Below are positions 7,285 to 15,586 of a stretch of 64,000 nt of DNA, one piece after another (position 1 is the first letter of the stretch; each line of letters opens with the position of its first letter). Where the stretch lies: assembly GCF_018595685.2 (NCBI RefSeq), contig NZ_CP092334.1, forward strand, positions 3,500,001 through 3,564,000, in the 5' to 3' direction. The notes under the pieces were generated by a model, which made no database searches, was not told the origin of the DNA, and saw only the letters and a program-made list of their open reading frames with translations. The translations under genes and the position numbers were made by a program. The stretch comes from Flavihumibacter rivuli (GTDB lineage: Bacteria; Bacteroidota; Bacteroidia; Chitinophagales; Chitinophagaceae).

Positions 7285-10137
7285 TTATTGGATCACCAGT
7301 TTTTTGGTGAGTTGCCTTTGTCCGTCCTTGATGATGGTATAGATATAGATACCTGCCTGCAACCTGGATAGGTCGATGGATTGGATGGTGTTGCTCAGGC
7401 GCTGCTGGAAGAGGAGGCGGCCATTGATATCATACAATACAAAGGAAGTTCCTTCCGGGTCTTCCACCATTACTCTAAGCGACTGTCCTTTGTTGACCGG
7501 ATTGGGAAAGACATAGTAAGGATTCTCATTGAATTGGTATACGGATTCATTGGGGGTATATAGCCTGGTGCCATTCTCGAGTTCAACATAGGCCCTGAAA
7601 ATATTTAAGCCGTTTGAAGCAAATGTGGTAGTGATGTTTTGGAAGGTCACAACAGGGCTAACCGCTGATAACTCAATAAAGCCATTTTTGGTCAGTTGCT
7701 CAAAGCCGATCTTTTTTACGCTATAAGTGGTGCCCAATTCCAGTGTTAACCTTGCTTCATTGGGTTGACCTGCATCTGCCAGGAAGTTCCTGATATAACA
7801 GCCGGTCTGCTGCGTTTTGTAATTGAAGGTGTAGGCTTTCTCAGCTTCAACGCCGTTTGCTAATATGGGGGCGACAGTAAAATATTCATAGGGATTGTTG
7901 CTGGCATATTGTACCAATGCAGTATCTGTTAGTTCGGTAAAGGGTTCGAGGTAGCGATCACCAAGCCGGTACAACCTGTAGCCCTGTACAGCTGTTGGGG
8001 CTTTCTGCCAATAAATCAGGAAGGAGTCTACACAATTGAATCCTGTCCTGATCAATAAGTTATTGGAGATGCTGACGGTATCAGAATGGTAGGTGTTGGC
8101 GCCAATGGTCATCCTGAAGGTGATGCTGGCAAACTGGTCAGGAGCCTGCCACTTATAATGAGGTGTAGACAGGTCAACATTGGGATCCATCGACTGCCAA
8201 CTGCCACTATTGTTAAGCTGGTATTCCAGTTGGCCAGTTCCATTATAACCGGATTGCCACCTGAGGGTGTTGCGTTTGCCGGGAAGGAGGTTATCCCCTT
8301 TTACAGGGAAGGTGAACTGGAAAGTATTGAGGGTATCAAAATGCCAGCTTAGCGCATAGGCCTGCAGGTTAGTGGCTAGGTTGTTAGCGCGGATCTTCAC
8401 CAGGTAATTGCCCGCTGCCGGTATATCAAGGCTGATCATTTCCGTATTGTTCAGGCTATCCCTTTTCCTGGTGGCCAATTGGGTCAATGCATCAAGCGAT
8501 GGGGTGCTGTTGAGCACCCAGGGTTGCCATATTTCCCCGGTCAATTCGTTGACCAGCTCCAGGTCGAGGTCATTGACCAGCGCCGTATTGCTGTTGGTAA
8601 GGGCTGCGGGATCCAGCCAGGAGAGGACAATCCTCGCTTGACCGATATTTTCGGGTATGGTTAACCGGTAGCTATCCTGCTGTCCGGTATTGATCATGCC
8701 ATTATGGTATTGTCCTTTCTTTACCAGGGCGATCGCCCTGACAGCATTGACTGCCCCATAGCCGGAGGCGAAGTCGATGCCTCTCGCACCTATATCCGTT
8801 GCCGTGCTGGCCAGGATGGATTTTACCAGTGCCGCTGAAGGCAATTGGCCATGTTTGTCGCGGTAAGACTGCTGGATCAGAAGGGAGAAGCCGGATACCA
8901 GGGCAGCTGCACCGGAACTACCATCTTCCCCGAATGCTACCAGTTCGGGTTTGAGGCGGCCATCATAGGCCGGACCCCTGGAAATGGCAGCCGGAATATT
9001 ACCAATTGAATCCATTGCGGCCACCAGGATCACGTTCTTGGCCATCTTGAAACTCCCGGTCAGGTTGGCCATTTTTTCAATGCCGGCATAAGGACCACTG
9101 GTGCTGGTGAGGCTGCCGGAATTACCTGCAGAAAACACATGGACCAGGTAAGGGAGGGCGTTGACCTGCTGGTCATAGGCCCGGGCGTCTGCACCATAGA
9201 AGTTCTCGATGCCGGTGCCATAGGAATGGTTCTGGACCGAAATGCCTGTCCCGGTTAGGTTGGCATCATTATCAGGAAGCAGGTTGGCAAAATCGGAGGA
9301 GCTGAACTGGCTGCCCCTGGCCACCCCTGTCCCGGTAAAATAGGTATTGCCGCCACCGGCTATAATAGTGGTCATGGTGGTGGCATGTGCCTGCATCAGT
9401 TTTGCGGCATCGGGGGAAGACTTATAACGGCCTTTGAAATCAATATCGACCGTATCCATTATTTCTTCCTTGATGGATACGGTAAGACCACGGCCATCAA
9501 TGTCAGGCCATAGACGATGGGCGGCATTTACGGCATTGGCGCTCAGGTCGAAACCGGTCAGCTCCCTTTCCACAACAGGCTGGCGTTGGCGGGCAATGAA
9601 GCGTACCATTGTGTCCTGCAGGATATGCTTTTCCAGCCAATGGAAACTTGTCCGGATGATCGCTATGTTGTGTTGCCCGGAAACCTTGCTGAAGCTTATG
9701 TTGCGATTCCCTATGTAATGATCAGTGAATGCCTTTGGGTCACTCAGTTCCACTAAATAGGATTGTTGCTGGTCATCCTGCTTTGCTGCAAGGACAGTTT
9801 CTGCCAGCTCAGGGGATAGTTTCCAATAGTCGTTGACCGCAATGGGTTGAATGCCCTGCCGGATAAGTGAATTCCATTCCTGCTCCGTTGGGATGGCCAC
9901 AATCACATAGTCCTTGTTGAAGCTGCGTAACACGCGGATGCCTTTCGGTAAAGTTTGGCCCGGAATGGCGTAGGCCTTTTGGGAAGGATTGAATGGTTCC
10001 CTGATTGTTGTTCCCACTTTGTTTTCGGTTATCCCCCTCCGCAATAAGGAGAGGGAACTGTCCCTATCGGTCAGTCCCTGGGCCAGGGAACTCACTGAAC
10101 TGAAGGCGCAAAGGGCAAGGAACAGGGTGATTCGCAT
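7285..10137 (-). CDS. Secreted S8 (subtilisin-like) serine protease with type IX secretion tail
   Basis: A 950-residue protein from the ATG at 10135-10137, which opens a signal peptide (MRITLFLALCAFSSVSSLAQ). Residues 20-200 look like a propeptide. The S8 domain (about 205-505) has His251 (AHATTMTTIIAGGG), oxyanion Asn339 (SAGNSG) and nucleophile Ser408 (GSSGAAALVSG). The usual catalytic Asp motif is replaced by VSIKEEIMDTVDID, so D228 or D231 must serve or the site is altered. Ig/fibronectin-like modules follow, then a T9SS type A sorting domain (YVFPNPVNKGQ; ending KKLVIQ). It is expected to be exported and anchored or released by the gliding-type secretion system. Confidence 0.9.
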   Translation of the reverse strand: MRITLFLALCAFSSVSSLAQGLTDRDSSLSLLRRGITENKVGTTIREPFNPSQKAYAIPGQTLPKGIRVLRSFNKDYVIVAIPTEQEWNSLIRQGIQPIAVNDYWKLSPELAETVLAAKQDDQQQSYLVELSDPKAFTDHYIGNRNISFSKVSGQHNIAIIRTSFHWLEKHILQDTMVRFIARQRQPVVERELTGFDLSANAVNAAHRLWPDIDGRGLTVSIKEEIMDTVDIDFKGRYKSSPDAAKLMQAHATTMTTIIAGGGNTYFTGTGVARGSQFSSSDFANLLPDNDANLTGTGISVQNHSYGTGIENFYGADARAYDQQVNALPYLVHVFSAGNSGSLTSTSGPYAGIEKMANLTGSFKMAKNVILVAAMDSIGNIPAAISRGPAYDGRLKPELVAFGEDGSSGAAALVSGFSLLIQQSYRDKHGQLPSAALVKSILASTATDIGARGIDFASGYGAVNAVRAIALVKKGQYHNGMINTGQQDSYRLTIPENIGQARIVLSWLDPAALTNSNTALVNDLDLELVNELTGEIWQPWVLNSTPSLDALTQLATRKRDSLNNTEMISLDIPAAGNYLVKIRANNLATNLQAYALSWHFDTLNTFQFTFPVKGDNLLPGKRNTLRWQSGYNGTGQLEYQLNNSGSWQSMDPNVDLSTPHYKWQAPDQFASITFRMTIGANTYHSDTVSISNNLLIRTGFNCVDSFLIYWQKAPTAVQGYRLYRLGDRYLEPFTELTDTALVQYASNNPYEYFTVAPILANGVEAEKAYTFNYKTQQTGCYIRNFLADAGQPNEARLTLELGTTYSVKKIGFEQLTKNGFIELSAVSPVVTFQNITTTFASNGLNIFRAYVELENGTRLYTPNESVYQFNENPYYVFPNPVNKGQSLRVMVEDPEGTSFVLYDINGRLLFQQRLSNTIQSIDLSRLQAGIYIYTIIKDGQRQLTKKLVIQ

Positions 10138-10320
10138 AGTTTTCAAAGGACTAAATTTAGGTAAAAGCGGGATGCATGCGGTAAGCTTAAACAAACCGGG
10201 GTTTTTCGGTAATCTTTTAAAAACACCCGGCATTAATGTTGAAATTACCGGGAAAATAGTATTTTAATAAGCCAAACAATAATTCGTATTCTATTTCAAA
10301 CACCAAACAAACTAACACAC

Positions 10321-11121
10321 ATGCAAAACAAATTCCGTTTGTCAGCCTTAGCGCTGGCTTTGCTTATCGCAGGTGCTTCATGTAAGAAGGCTGCTACAGT
10401 GGCTGAAGAGCCAAATGCTGTAACCCAGGAAGTGGTGGATGGCATCAAGGCCATGGGTTTCACTACCACTGGCATCCAGGCCACCGATGGTGGTTACATT
10501 GTGGAAGGTGATATTTTCATCTCCAGGAATGACCTTGGCCGCAACATGCAAGGCGCTATCCTGCGTGTTGGCCAGTCAGAGCAGTACCGCACCACTAACC
10601 TGGTGACAGGTCTTCCCCGCGTGATCACCATTAGTGTTGATTCAAGGCTGGCTTCTTCCTATGTTGCCGCAACCGATGAAGCGATTGCCCGTTTCAATGC
10701 GGAGAACCTCCAGCTGACTTTCCAAAGGGTAAGTTCTGGTGCTAATATCGCGATTACCCAGGCTCCAAGGAATGCCCAGTACCTGGCTTCTGCCGGTTTC
10801 CCTACTGCGCAAGGCAATCCCCATAACCAGGTCCTGGTTAACACCCGTGCAATCGGCAGCCAGCCCCAGAGTACAGTGGCCACTATCCTGGCCCACGAGA
10901 TCGGTCATTGCATTGGTTTCCGTCATACCGACTACATGGATCGCAGTTATAGCTGTGGTGGTTCAACTGCCAATGAAGGTGCTTCCACTGTAGGAGCTAT
11001 CCTGATCCCAGGTACCCCTGCCGGTCCTGATCCAAACTCCTGGATGCTGGCTTGTATCGGTAGCGGCCAGAACCGTCCGTTCAATGCGAACGACAAGACT
11101 GCCCTCTCTTACCTGTATTAA
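10321..11121 (+). CDS. HEIGH-type zinc metallopeptidase, lipoprotein
   Basis: A 266-residue protein with a lipoprotein signal (LLIAGASC, Cys21). The zinc-binding motif HEIGHCIGFRH (His192, Glu193, His196, His202) is followed by TDYMDRSYSC, and the C-terminal FNANDKTALSYLY matches dual-action HEIGH metallopeptidases (PF12388-type) related to M10/M57 zincins. It would act on the cell surface. The gene starts 183 bp from the divergent S8 protease gene, making a two-protease locus, and is closed by a terminator at 11147-11174. Confidence 0.88.
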   Translation: MQNKFRLSALALALLIAGASCKKAATVAEEPNAVTQEVVDGIKAMGFTTTGIQATDGGYIVEGDIFISRNDLGRNMQGAILRVGQSEQYRTTNLVTGLPRVITISVDSRLASSYVAATDEAIARFNAENLQLTFQRVSSGANIAITQAPRNAQYLASAGFPTAQGNPHNQVLVNTRAIGSQPQSTVATILAHEIGHCIGFRHTDYMDRSYSCGGSTANEGASTVGAILIPGTPAGPDPNSWMLACIGSGQNRPFNANDKTALSYLY

Positions 11122-11146
11122 TTCATTCACTAGTTTGAAATAGTAG

Positions 11147-11174
11147 AAAAGGGACTGCAAATGCAGTCCTTTTT
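11147..11174. terminator. Bidirectional terminator between convergent genes
   Basis: The hairpin AAAAGGGACTGC-AAAT-GCAGTCCTTTTT sits between the metallopeptidase (ends 11121) and the minus-strand acyl-CoA dehydrogenase-like gene (ends 11175). An A run on one side and a T run on the other would allow termination in both directions. Confidence 0.8.
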
Positions 11175-12299
11175 CTATTGTGCCTGATCGTGGTCTTGAA
11201 TGGAGGCGAACAAGGCATGCTGACTGGCCGTATGCAGGTTGCGCCAAACCCGGTTGATCTCGGTAGCCGTGTTGGCAGCGGCGAGTCCAAGGAGCGGATA
11301 GATCTCATCTACATAATGCCTTGAACTATTGGCAAGTCCCCTGCTGCTTATTGCCAACAGATCTGAAAGTTCTTCCTGGAATATCCCAAAGGTGTTGCCG
11401 AATTTCCAGTAATCCTCAATGAGATCGTACCAAAGCTTTCGTAACGCGGTGATTTGTCGGTTGGATTCACTGATGGATCCCTTCACCATCCTGCCAAATG
11501 CTTCGTCTACCTGGCCTTTGGCGAGCCGCTCTTCATTGAGCTGCCCGGCCAATTCCAGGAATCGTATGGCCATTCCCGATAGATTGGCAGTGAGGGTAGC
11601 GGTGGCAAATGGCAAAAATGGAACCCGGAAGATCAGTCCATCGAGCCGCGCGGCGTCGGGTGTTATGACAAAACTCCTTGTTTCAGGAACTTCCAGTTCT
11701 TCTACTTCGTAACTGTTACTGGCAGTAGCGATCATGCCAATGGTTGACCAGTCATCGTTGATGATCACTTCTTCCTGTTTGAATACAAATGCCCTTATTG
11801 CCTGCTGTCCATTTGCATCCAGTATGGGTTGCCCATCTTTCTCCAGCAGGCAGTTGGCGGTGAAGGCAGTAGCGATCGGACTGCCTGTAGCGTATTTCCA
11901 CCGTCCATTAATGATATACCCATTCCCTGTGATTTGGGCCGTACCAGTGGGTGCACCGCTGCCGGCGAGACAAACATGCGAATCGCCAAAGAACTCCTTT
12001 GCTGTTTCATCGGGAAGGAATCCAATGAACCAATTGGCGCCACTGCACAAGGTGACGGTCCATCCTATGCTTCCATCCACCCATGCCAGGGCTTCTTCCA
12101 ACCTGATCACTTCAGGAAAGCCCAGCTCCAATCCTCCGTAGGCCTTTGGCACCATCATTCTCAACCAGCCCTCCTGGTGAAGAATGGCCACTTGTTCCGG
12201 GTGCAGTTGCCGCATTTGTTCGGCGCTTGCTGAATACCGGCGTATCCTTTCCATGATCGCTGCAGGGATGACCTGTTCCAATGCCAATGACTGGCCCAT
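11175..12299 (-). CDS. Acyl-CoA dehydrogenase-family flavoprotein
   Basis: A 374-residue protein with the acyl-CoA dehydrogenase fold: N-terminal helical domain ending in GWLRMMVPKAYGGLEL, a beta domain (INGRWKYATGSPIATAF, residues about 130-146) and a C-terminal helical domain. The order and spacing resemble the DszC/flavin-dependent monooxygenase (pigment hydroxylase) branch, where the catalytic Glu of true dehydrogenases is absent. Substrate unknown. It is alone on the minus strand, divergent from the VOC-family gene at 12407. Confidence 0.8.
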   Translation of the reverse strand: MGQSLALEQVIPAAIMERIRRYSASAEQMRQLHPEQVAILHQEGWLRMMVPKAYGGLELGFPEVIRLEEALAWVDGSIGWTVTLCSGANWFIGFLPDETAKEFFGDSHVCLAGSGAPTGTAQITGNGYIINGRWKYATGSPIATAFTANCLLEKDGQPILDANGQQAIRAFVFKQEEVIINDDWSTIGMIATASNSYEVEELEVPETRSFVITPDAARLDGLIFRVPFLPFATATLTANLSGMAIRFLELAGQLNEERLAKGQVDEAFGRMVKGSISESNRQITALRKLWYDLIEDYWKFGNTFGIFQEELSDLLAISSRGLANSSRHYVDEIYPLLGLAAANTATEINRVWRNLHTASQHALFASIQDHDQAQ

Positions 12300-12379
12300 A
12301 ATGCGTTTTTTTGATTGGCTACAAAGCTATAGGTTGGCGGTGAACACTACTGTTTTTCCCATGGATGGACCGGAACCTT

Positions 12380-12387
12380 TAGTTTTG
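12380..12387 (+). promoter_or_regulatory. Bacteroidota-type -7 box upstream of the VOC gene
   Basis: TAGTTTTG matches the Bacteroidota sigma-A -7 consensus TAnnTTTG exactly and lies 20 bp before the ATG at 12407. No clear TTTG -33 box is visible at the expected spacing, so the call is tentative. Confidence 0.4.
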
Positions 12388-12406
12388 CCCTCACTATTCA
12401 GTTGAT

Positions 12407-12796
12407 ATGAACCAAAGACTTGTCCAGATAGCCATTGTTGTAAGGGATTACGATGAAGCCATCCAATTTTATGTGCATACACTTGGTTTTGAACTGGTGG
12501 AAGATTCTGTAATGAGTCCCACCAAGCGCTGGGTGGTGGTTAGGCCAAAGGGGAGCGGAGGTGCCAATGTGCTATTGGCCAAGGCCGCTAATCCTGAACA
12601 GGAGAGCGTTGTCGGTCGCCAGACAGGTGGGCGCGTATTCCTTTTCCTGCATACCGATGATTTTGACCGTGATTATGAGCGCTATCGCGACGCGGGCGTG
12701 AAATTCATCCGGGAGCCGGCCGTTGAGGACTTTGGTAAGGTATCTGTTTTTGAAGACCTGTACGGGAACCTCTGGGACCTGATCGAGCCGAGATAA
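12407..12796 (+). CDS. VOC (glyoxalase/bleomycin resistance) family protein
   Basis: A 129-residue single VOC module. It opens with QIAIVVRDYDEAIQFYVHTL, the standard beta-alpha start, and ends with FGKVSVFEDLYGNLWDLIEP, where the Glu/Asp-rich closing strand holds a typical metal ligand. Members bind divalent metal and act on small glyoxal- or catechol-like substrates, or bind drugs. The specific substrate cannot be inferred. A terminator hairpin follows at 12803-12835. Confidence 0.9.
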   Translation: MNQRLVQIAIVVRDYDEAIQFYVHTLGFELVEDSVMSPTKRWVVVRPKGSGGANVLLAKAANPEQESVVGRQTGGRVFLFLHTDDFDRDYERYRDAGVKFIREPAVEDFGKVSVFEDLYGNLWDLIEPR

Positions 12797-12802
12797 AAAA
12801 TT

Positions 12803-12835
12803 AAGGAGCCATCCTTTTCCTGATGGCTCCATTTA
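12803..12835. terminator. Terminator hairpin between VOC gene and haem ATPase gene
   Basis: GGAGCCATC (12805-12813) pairs with GATGGCTCC (12822-12830), with A-rich sequence before it and ATTTATGTT after it. It serves the convergent ends of the VOC gene (12796) and the haem ABC ATPase gene (12845). Confidence 0.75.
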
Positions 12836-12844
12836 TGTTATTGA

Positions 12845-13621
12845 TCAATATACAATTACCGGCCTGTTGGCTGCATGAGGCTGAATGATGCTTGCCTCTA
12901 CATCAAAAACATCGCGGATCATGGCCGGGGTAAGGTTATGGGGTTGATCCAATCGATACACCATGGACCCTTCCTTCATCATCAATAAGGAATCTCCATA
13001 TTGCAACCCCAGGTTGAGGTCATGAAGGATGCAAACAACAGTGACCCCTTGGTTGACCAAAGCTTTTGCTTCTTTCAAAACCTGGTGCTGGAATTTAATG
13101 TCCAGGCTGGCAACGGCTTCATCCAACAATAATAACTTGTTGGAGGGTTCTCCATCTGATTCCAGCTGGGCCAAGACCCTGGCAAATTGGACCCTTTGTT
13201 TCTCTCCTCCTGAAAGGGTTAAGTAGTCGCGCCCCGCCAGGTGCCGTACGCCTGTTCTTTGCATGGCCGTTTCCACAATACTTTCGTCAGCGGCGGATGG
13301 CCTGATATCAAAGAAGGGGTACCTGCCCATCATTACTACCTCGCCAACAGGTAGGGGAAAACTGAGCTGGGCATGTTGGCTCATTACTGCACGGAACCTG
13401 GCCAGTTCAGCTTTCCCGATGTTCTTCAGGTCGATGCCATTGAGAAAGACCTTTCCGCTGGTTGGGTTCAACTCACCGGCTATGAGTTTAAGTGTAGTGG
13501 ATTTGCCGGAGCCATTCGGTCCAATGATCACATGCAGCTTGCCGGCTTCGAGGCAAACATCCAGTTTTTGGATGATCCTTTTTTTTCCTGAGCTGTATTC
13601 AACCTGTTCCAGTTTAACCAT
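12845..13621 (-). CDS. hmuV: Haem/iron ABC transporter ATP-binding protein
   Basis: A 258-residue ABC ATPase with Walker A GPNGSGKST (34-42), signature LSGGEKQRV and Walker B LLLLDEAVASLD. Its length, the FPLPVGEVVMMGRYP segment and the context fit HmuV, which energises periplasm-to-cytosol haem transport. Its start overlaps the end of the permease gene by 8 bp, so the two are translationally coupled. It is the last gene of the receptor-lipoprotein-permease-ATPase operon. A siderophore or cobalamin cargo cannot be excluded. Confidence 0.88.
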   Translation of the reverse strand: MVKLEQVEYSSGKKRIIQKLDVCLEAGKLHVIIGPNGSGKSTTLKLIAGELNPTSGKVFLNGIDLKNIGKAELARFRAVMSQHAQLSFPLPVGEVVMMGRYPFFDIRPSAADESIVETAMQRTGVRHLAGRDYLTLSGGEKQRVQFARVLAQLESDGEPSNKLLLLDEAVASLDIKFQHQVLKEAKALVNQGVTVVCILHDLNLGLQYGDSLLMMKEGSMVYRLDQPHNLTPAMIRDVFDVEASIIQPHAANRPVIVY

Positions 13622-14672
13622 GATGCTCTCCTTTCGTGACCGCCAGTTGCGATCTCTTTAGCAGGATGATGAATATTGGTGCGCCAACCAAAGAGGTGAT
13701 GATCCCGATCGGGATCTCTGCTGGCGCCAATAGAAGCCTGGCGGCCATATCGGCCAGGTTGAGCAGGATAGCCCCGGCCAATGCTGCAGCTGGCAACAGT
13801 TTCCGGTTATCACTACCCATGAGCAGGCGCAGGATGTGTGGAACGATCAGGCCGACAAAACTGATCACGCCAACGAATGCAGTGGCAATGGCTACCATGG
13901 CGGTATTCAGGATCATGATCTTTCGCTTAAGCATCACCGTATCAACGCCAAGGTAATTCGCATCTTCCTCGCCCAGCAATAATGTATTCAGTTGTTTGGC
14001 ATAACGGAAAGCAAGCAGGCAGCCTGAAATTCCTGTAGTGCCAACGATCACTACCTGCCACCAGCTGGCGCCTGAAAAGGTTCCCAGGCTCCAGAAGGTG
14101 ATGCTCCTGGCCTGGGGGTCACGGGCTATATAAGCCAGGAAGCCGGTTCCACTCAGGCCGATCGCATTGACTGCAATGCCTGCGAGTAAGAGGGATACAA
14201 CCGATGAGCCTTTTCCTTCACCGGCCAATGTATACACCAGAAGGGTGGCCAGCATTGCCCCACCAAATGCAAATAGTGGGGCCAGCCATGCACCCAGGTT
14301 GGCCTTCAAGCCGGGATCTATCCCTGCTGCGAGCACAAATACCAGGGCGGCCCCGCATGCAGCGCCGGAGCTGGTGCCAACCAATCCCGGTTCAACAATG
14401 GGATTTCGAAATAGCCCCTGCATCAGCACACCGCTGACGGCCAGGATGGAACCAACCAGGCAACAAAGCAAGACCCTCGGCAGGCGAAGTTCAATGAAGA
14501 CATTCTCCTGCAGGCCAATGAGCTCCTCGCCACTTAACCAATGCTGTATTCCCGAGACCATTGCTGTAACGGGGATCTGCACCGCCCCTTCTGCTATGGC
14601 TGCCACTGTTGTGACCACAAGGATCACGGCAAGTGCAGGGATAACTTGACGCTTATTTTTCATTGCTGCCAT
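13614..14672 (-). CDS. hmuU: Haem/iron ABC transporter permease, FecCD family
   Basis: A 352-residue polytopic protein with about ten hydrophobic helices. FecCD hallmarks are present: ELRLPRVLLCCLVGSILAVSG near the N-terminus (in part) and the coupling region GVISFVGLIVPHILRLLMG near residue 270. It starts inside the last codons of the binding-lipoprotein gene (overlap 14653-14672); a second ATG three codons in is an equally possible start. It forms the membrane channel paired with the ATPase at 12845-13621. Confidence 0.88.
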   Translation of the reverse strand: MAAMKNKRQVIPALAVILVVTTVAAIAEGAVQIPVTAMVSGIQHWLSGEELIGLQENVFIELRLPRVLLCCLVGSILAVSGVLMQGLFRNPIVEPGLVGTSSGAACGAALVFVLAAGIDPGLKANLGAWLAPLFAFGGAMLATLLVYTLAGEGKGSSVVSLLLAGIAVNAIGLSGTGFLAYIARDPQARSITFWSLGTFSGASWWQVVIVGTTGISGCLLAFRYAKQLNTLLLGEEDANYLGVDTVMLKRKIMILNTAMVAIATAFVGVISFVGLIVPHILRLLMGSDNRKLLPAAALAGAILLNLADMAARLLLAPAEIPIGIITSLVGAPIFIILLKRSQLAVTKGEHHG

Positions 14673-15540
14673 TTGGGTGGATCTGCTGGATCAATTGAAT
14701 GATATTCTCGCCGGTCCTTGGACCAAAGTAAACCAGGTCATGCTCCTCAAAACGGATGATGCGTTTGTTTTTACCGGCCTTGGTCAGGGCAACACCTGGC
14801 ACGGTACTGATGAACTTGTCCATGCTGCCCATCTGGTCATAGCCATAGTCTGTTGCTATGATGATATCAGGATCGGCAGCAGCAACCGCCTCCGCACTTA
14901 ACTGGCGTGCCCCCTTGCCATCGTATCCTGCCACTTTCCCGCCCGCCAGCTCGATCATCTTATCGCCAGGACCTTTCCTGCCACTCATGACAAAATAGAT
15001 ATTCATGGCCCGGCCAAAATGAATGATCATTACTGATGGCGTGTCTGTAATGGCCCTTGATTGAAGGAATGCCTCCGCCTTTTGTAAATCGCTATCCATT
15101 TTGGCCACCAGTGAGTTGGCCATTTTTTCTTCATGGAAGAACTGTCCCAGTTCACGGATCAGCATCCTGGTGCTGTCGATGGTGTTCGCCCCACCAAAGC
15201 TTTTGACGCTTAGACCGGCTTTGGTGATCTGTGGCAGTACATTGTCAGGTCCGATATCATTACTGTGGACTACCAATCCGGGGTTCGCGGCAATGATGCC
15301 TTCCGGGTTCAGGGCACGGTGATAGCCCACGGTTGGTAATTGTTTGGCGCTGTCGGGATAGGTACTGCTAAGGTCTACTGCCACCAGCTCATGCCCTTTA
15401 CCCAAGGCAAAGATGAATTCAGTAAGGTGCTTCGATAGACTGACGATCCGCATGCCTGCACCATCTTTTTCCTTCTTTCCAAAACGGCCACAGGCTGTCA
15501 ATGTCCCGATGGCCAAAATGATCACAAGTATTTTTTTCAT
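14653..15540 (-). CDS. hmuT: Haem/iron ABC transporter substrate-binding lipoprotein
   Basis: The start was set at the ATG at 15538-15540 because it gives a lipoprotein signal (MKKILVIILAIGTLTAC); the longer open frame upstream is not translated as a leader. The 295-residue product has the class III periplasmic binding fold: RIVSLSKHLTEFIFALG, then VGYHRALNPEGIIAANP, and the long helix linking the lobes. The YxRALxxEG motif is typical of HmuT-like haem binders. In a Gram-negative cell it would be anchored in the periplasm and feed the permease encoded immediately downstream. Confidence 0.82.
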   Translation of the reverse strand: MKKILVIILAIGTLTACGRFGKKEKDGAGMRIVSLSKHLTEFIFALGKGHELVAVDLSSTYPDSAKQLPTVGYHRALNPEGIIAANPGLVVHSNDIGPDNVLPQITKAGLSVKSFGGANTIDSTRMLIRELGQFFHEEKMANSLVAKMDSDLQKAEAFLQSRAITDTPSVMIIHFGRAMNIYFVMSGRKGPGDKMIELAGGKVAGYDGKGARQLSAEAVAAADPDIIIATDYGYDQMGSMDKFISTVPGVALTKAGKNKRIIRFEEHDLVYFGPRTGENIIQLIQQIHPNGSNEK

Positions 15541-15557
15541 TGGTAAACAGTTGAAAG

Positions 15558-15580
15558 GGGCGATGGACCTGCCATCGCCC
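15558..15580 (-). promoter_or_regulatory. Hairpin between receptor and binding-protein genes
   Basis: GGGCGATGG and CCATCGCCC form a 9-bp perfect stem with a 5-nt loop in the 46-bp gap after the TonB receptor stop codon. It lacks a strong U run in the direction of transcription, so it may stabilise or attenuate the polycistronic message instead of ending it, which could set receptor levels above those of the ABC genes. Confidence 0.5.
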
Positions 15581-15586
15581 TTGTGG

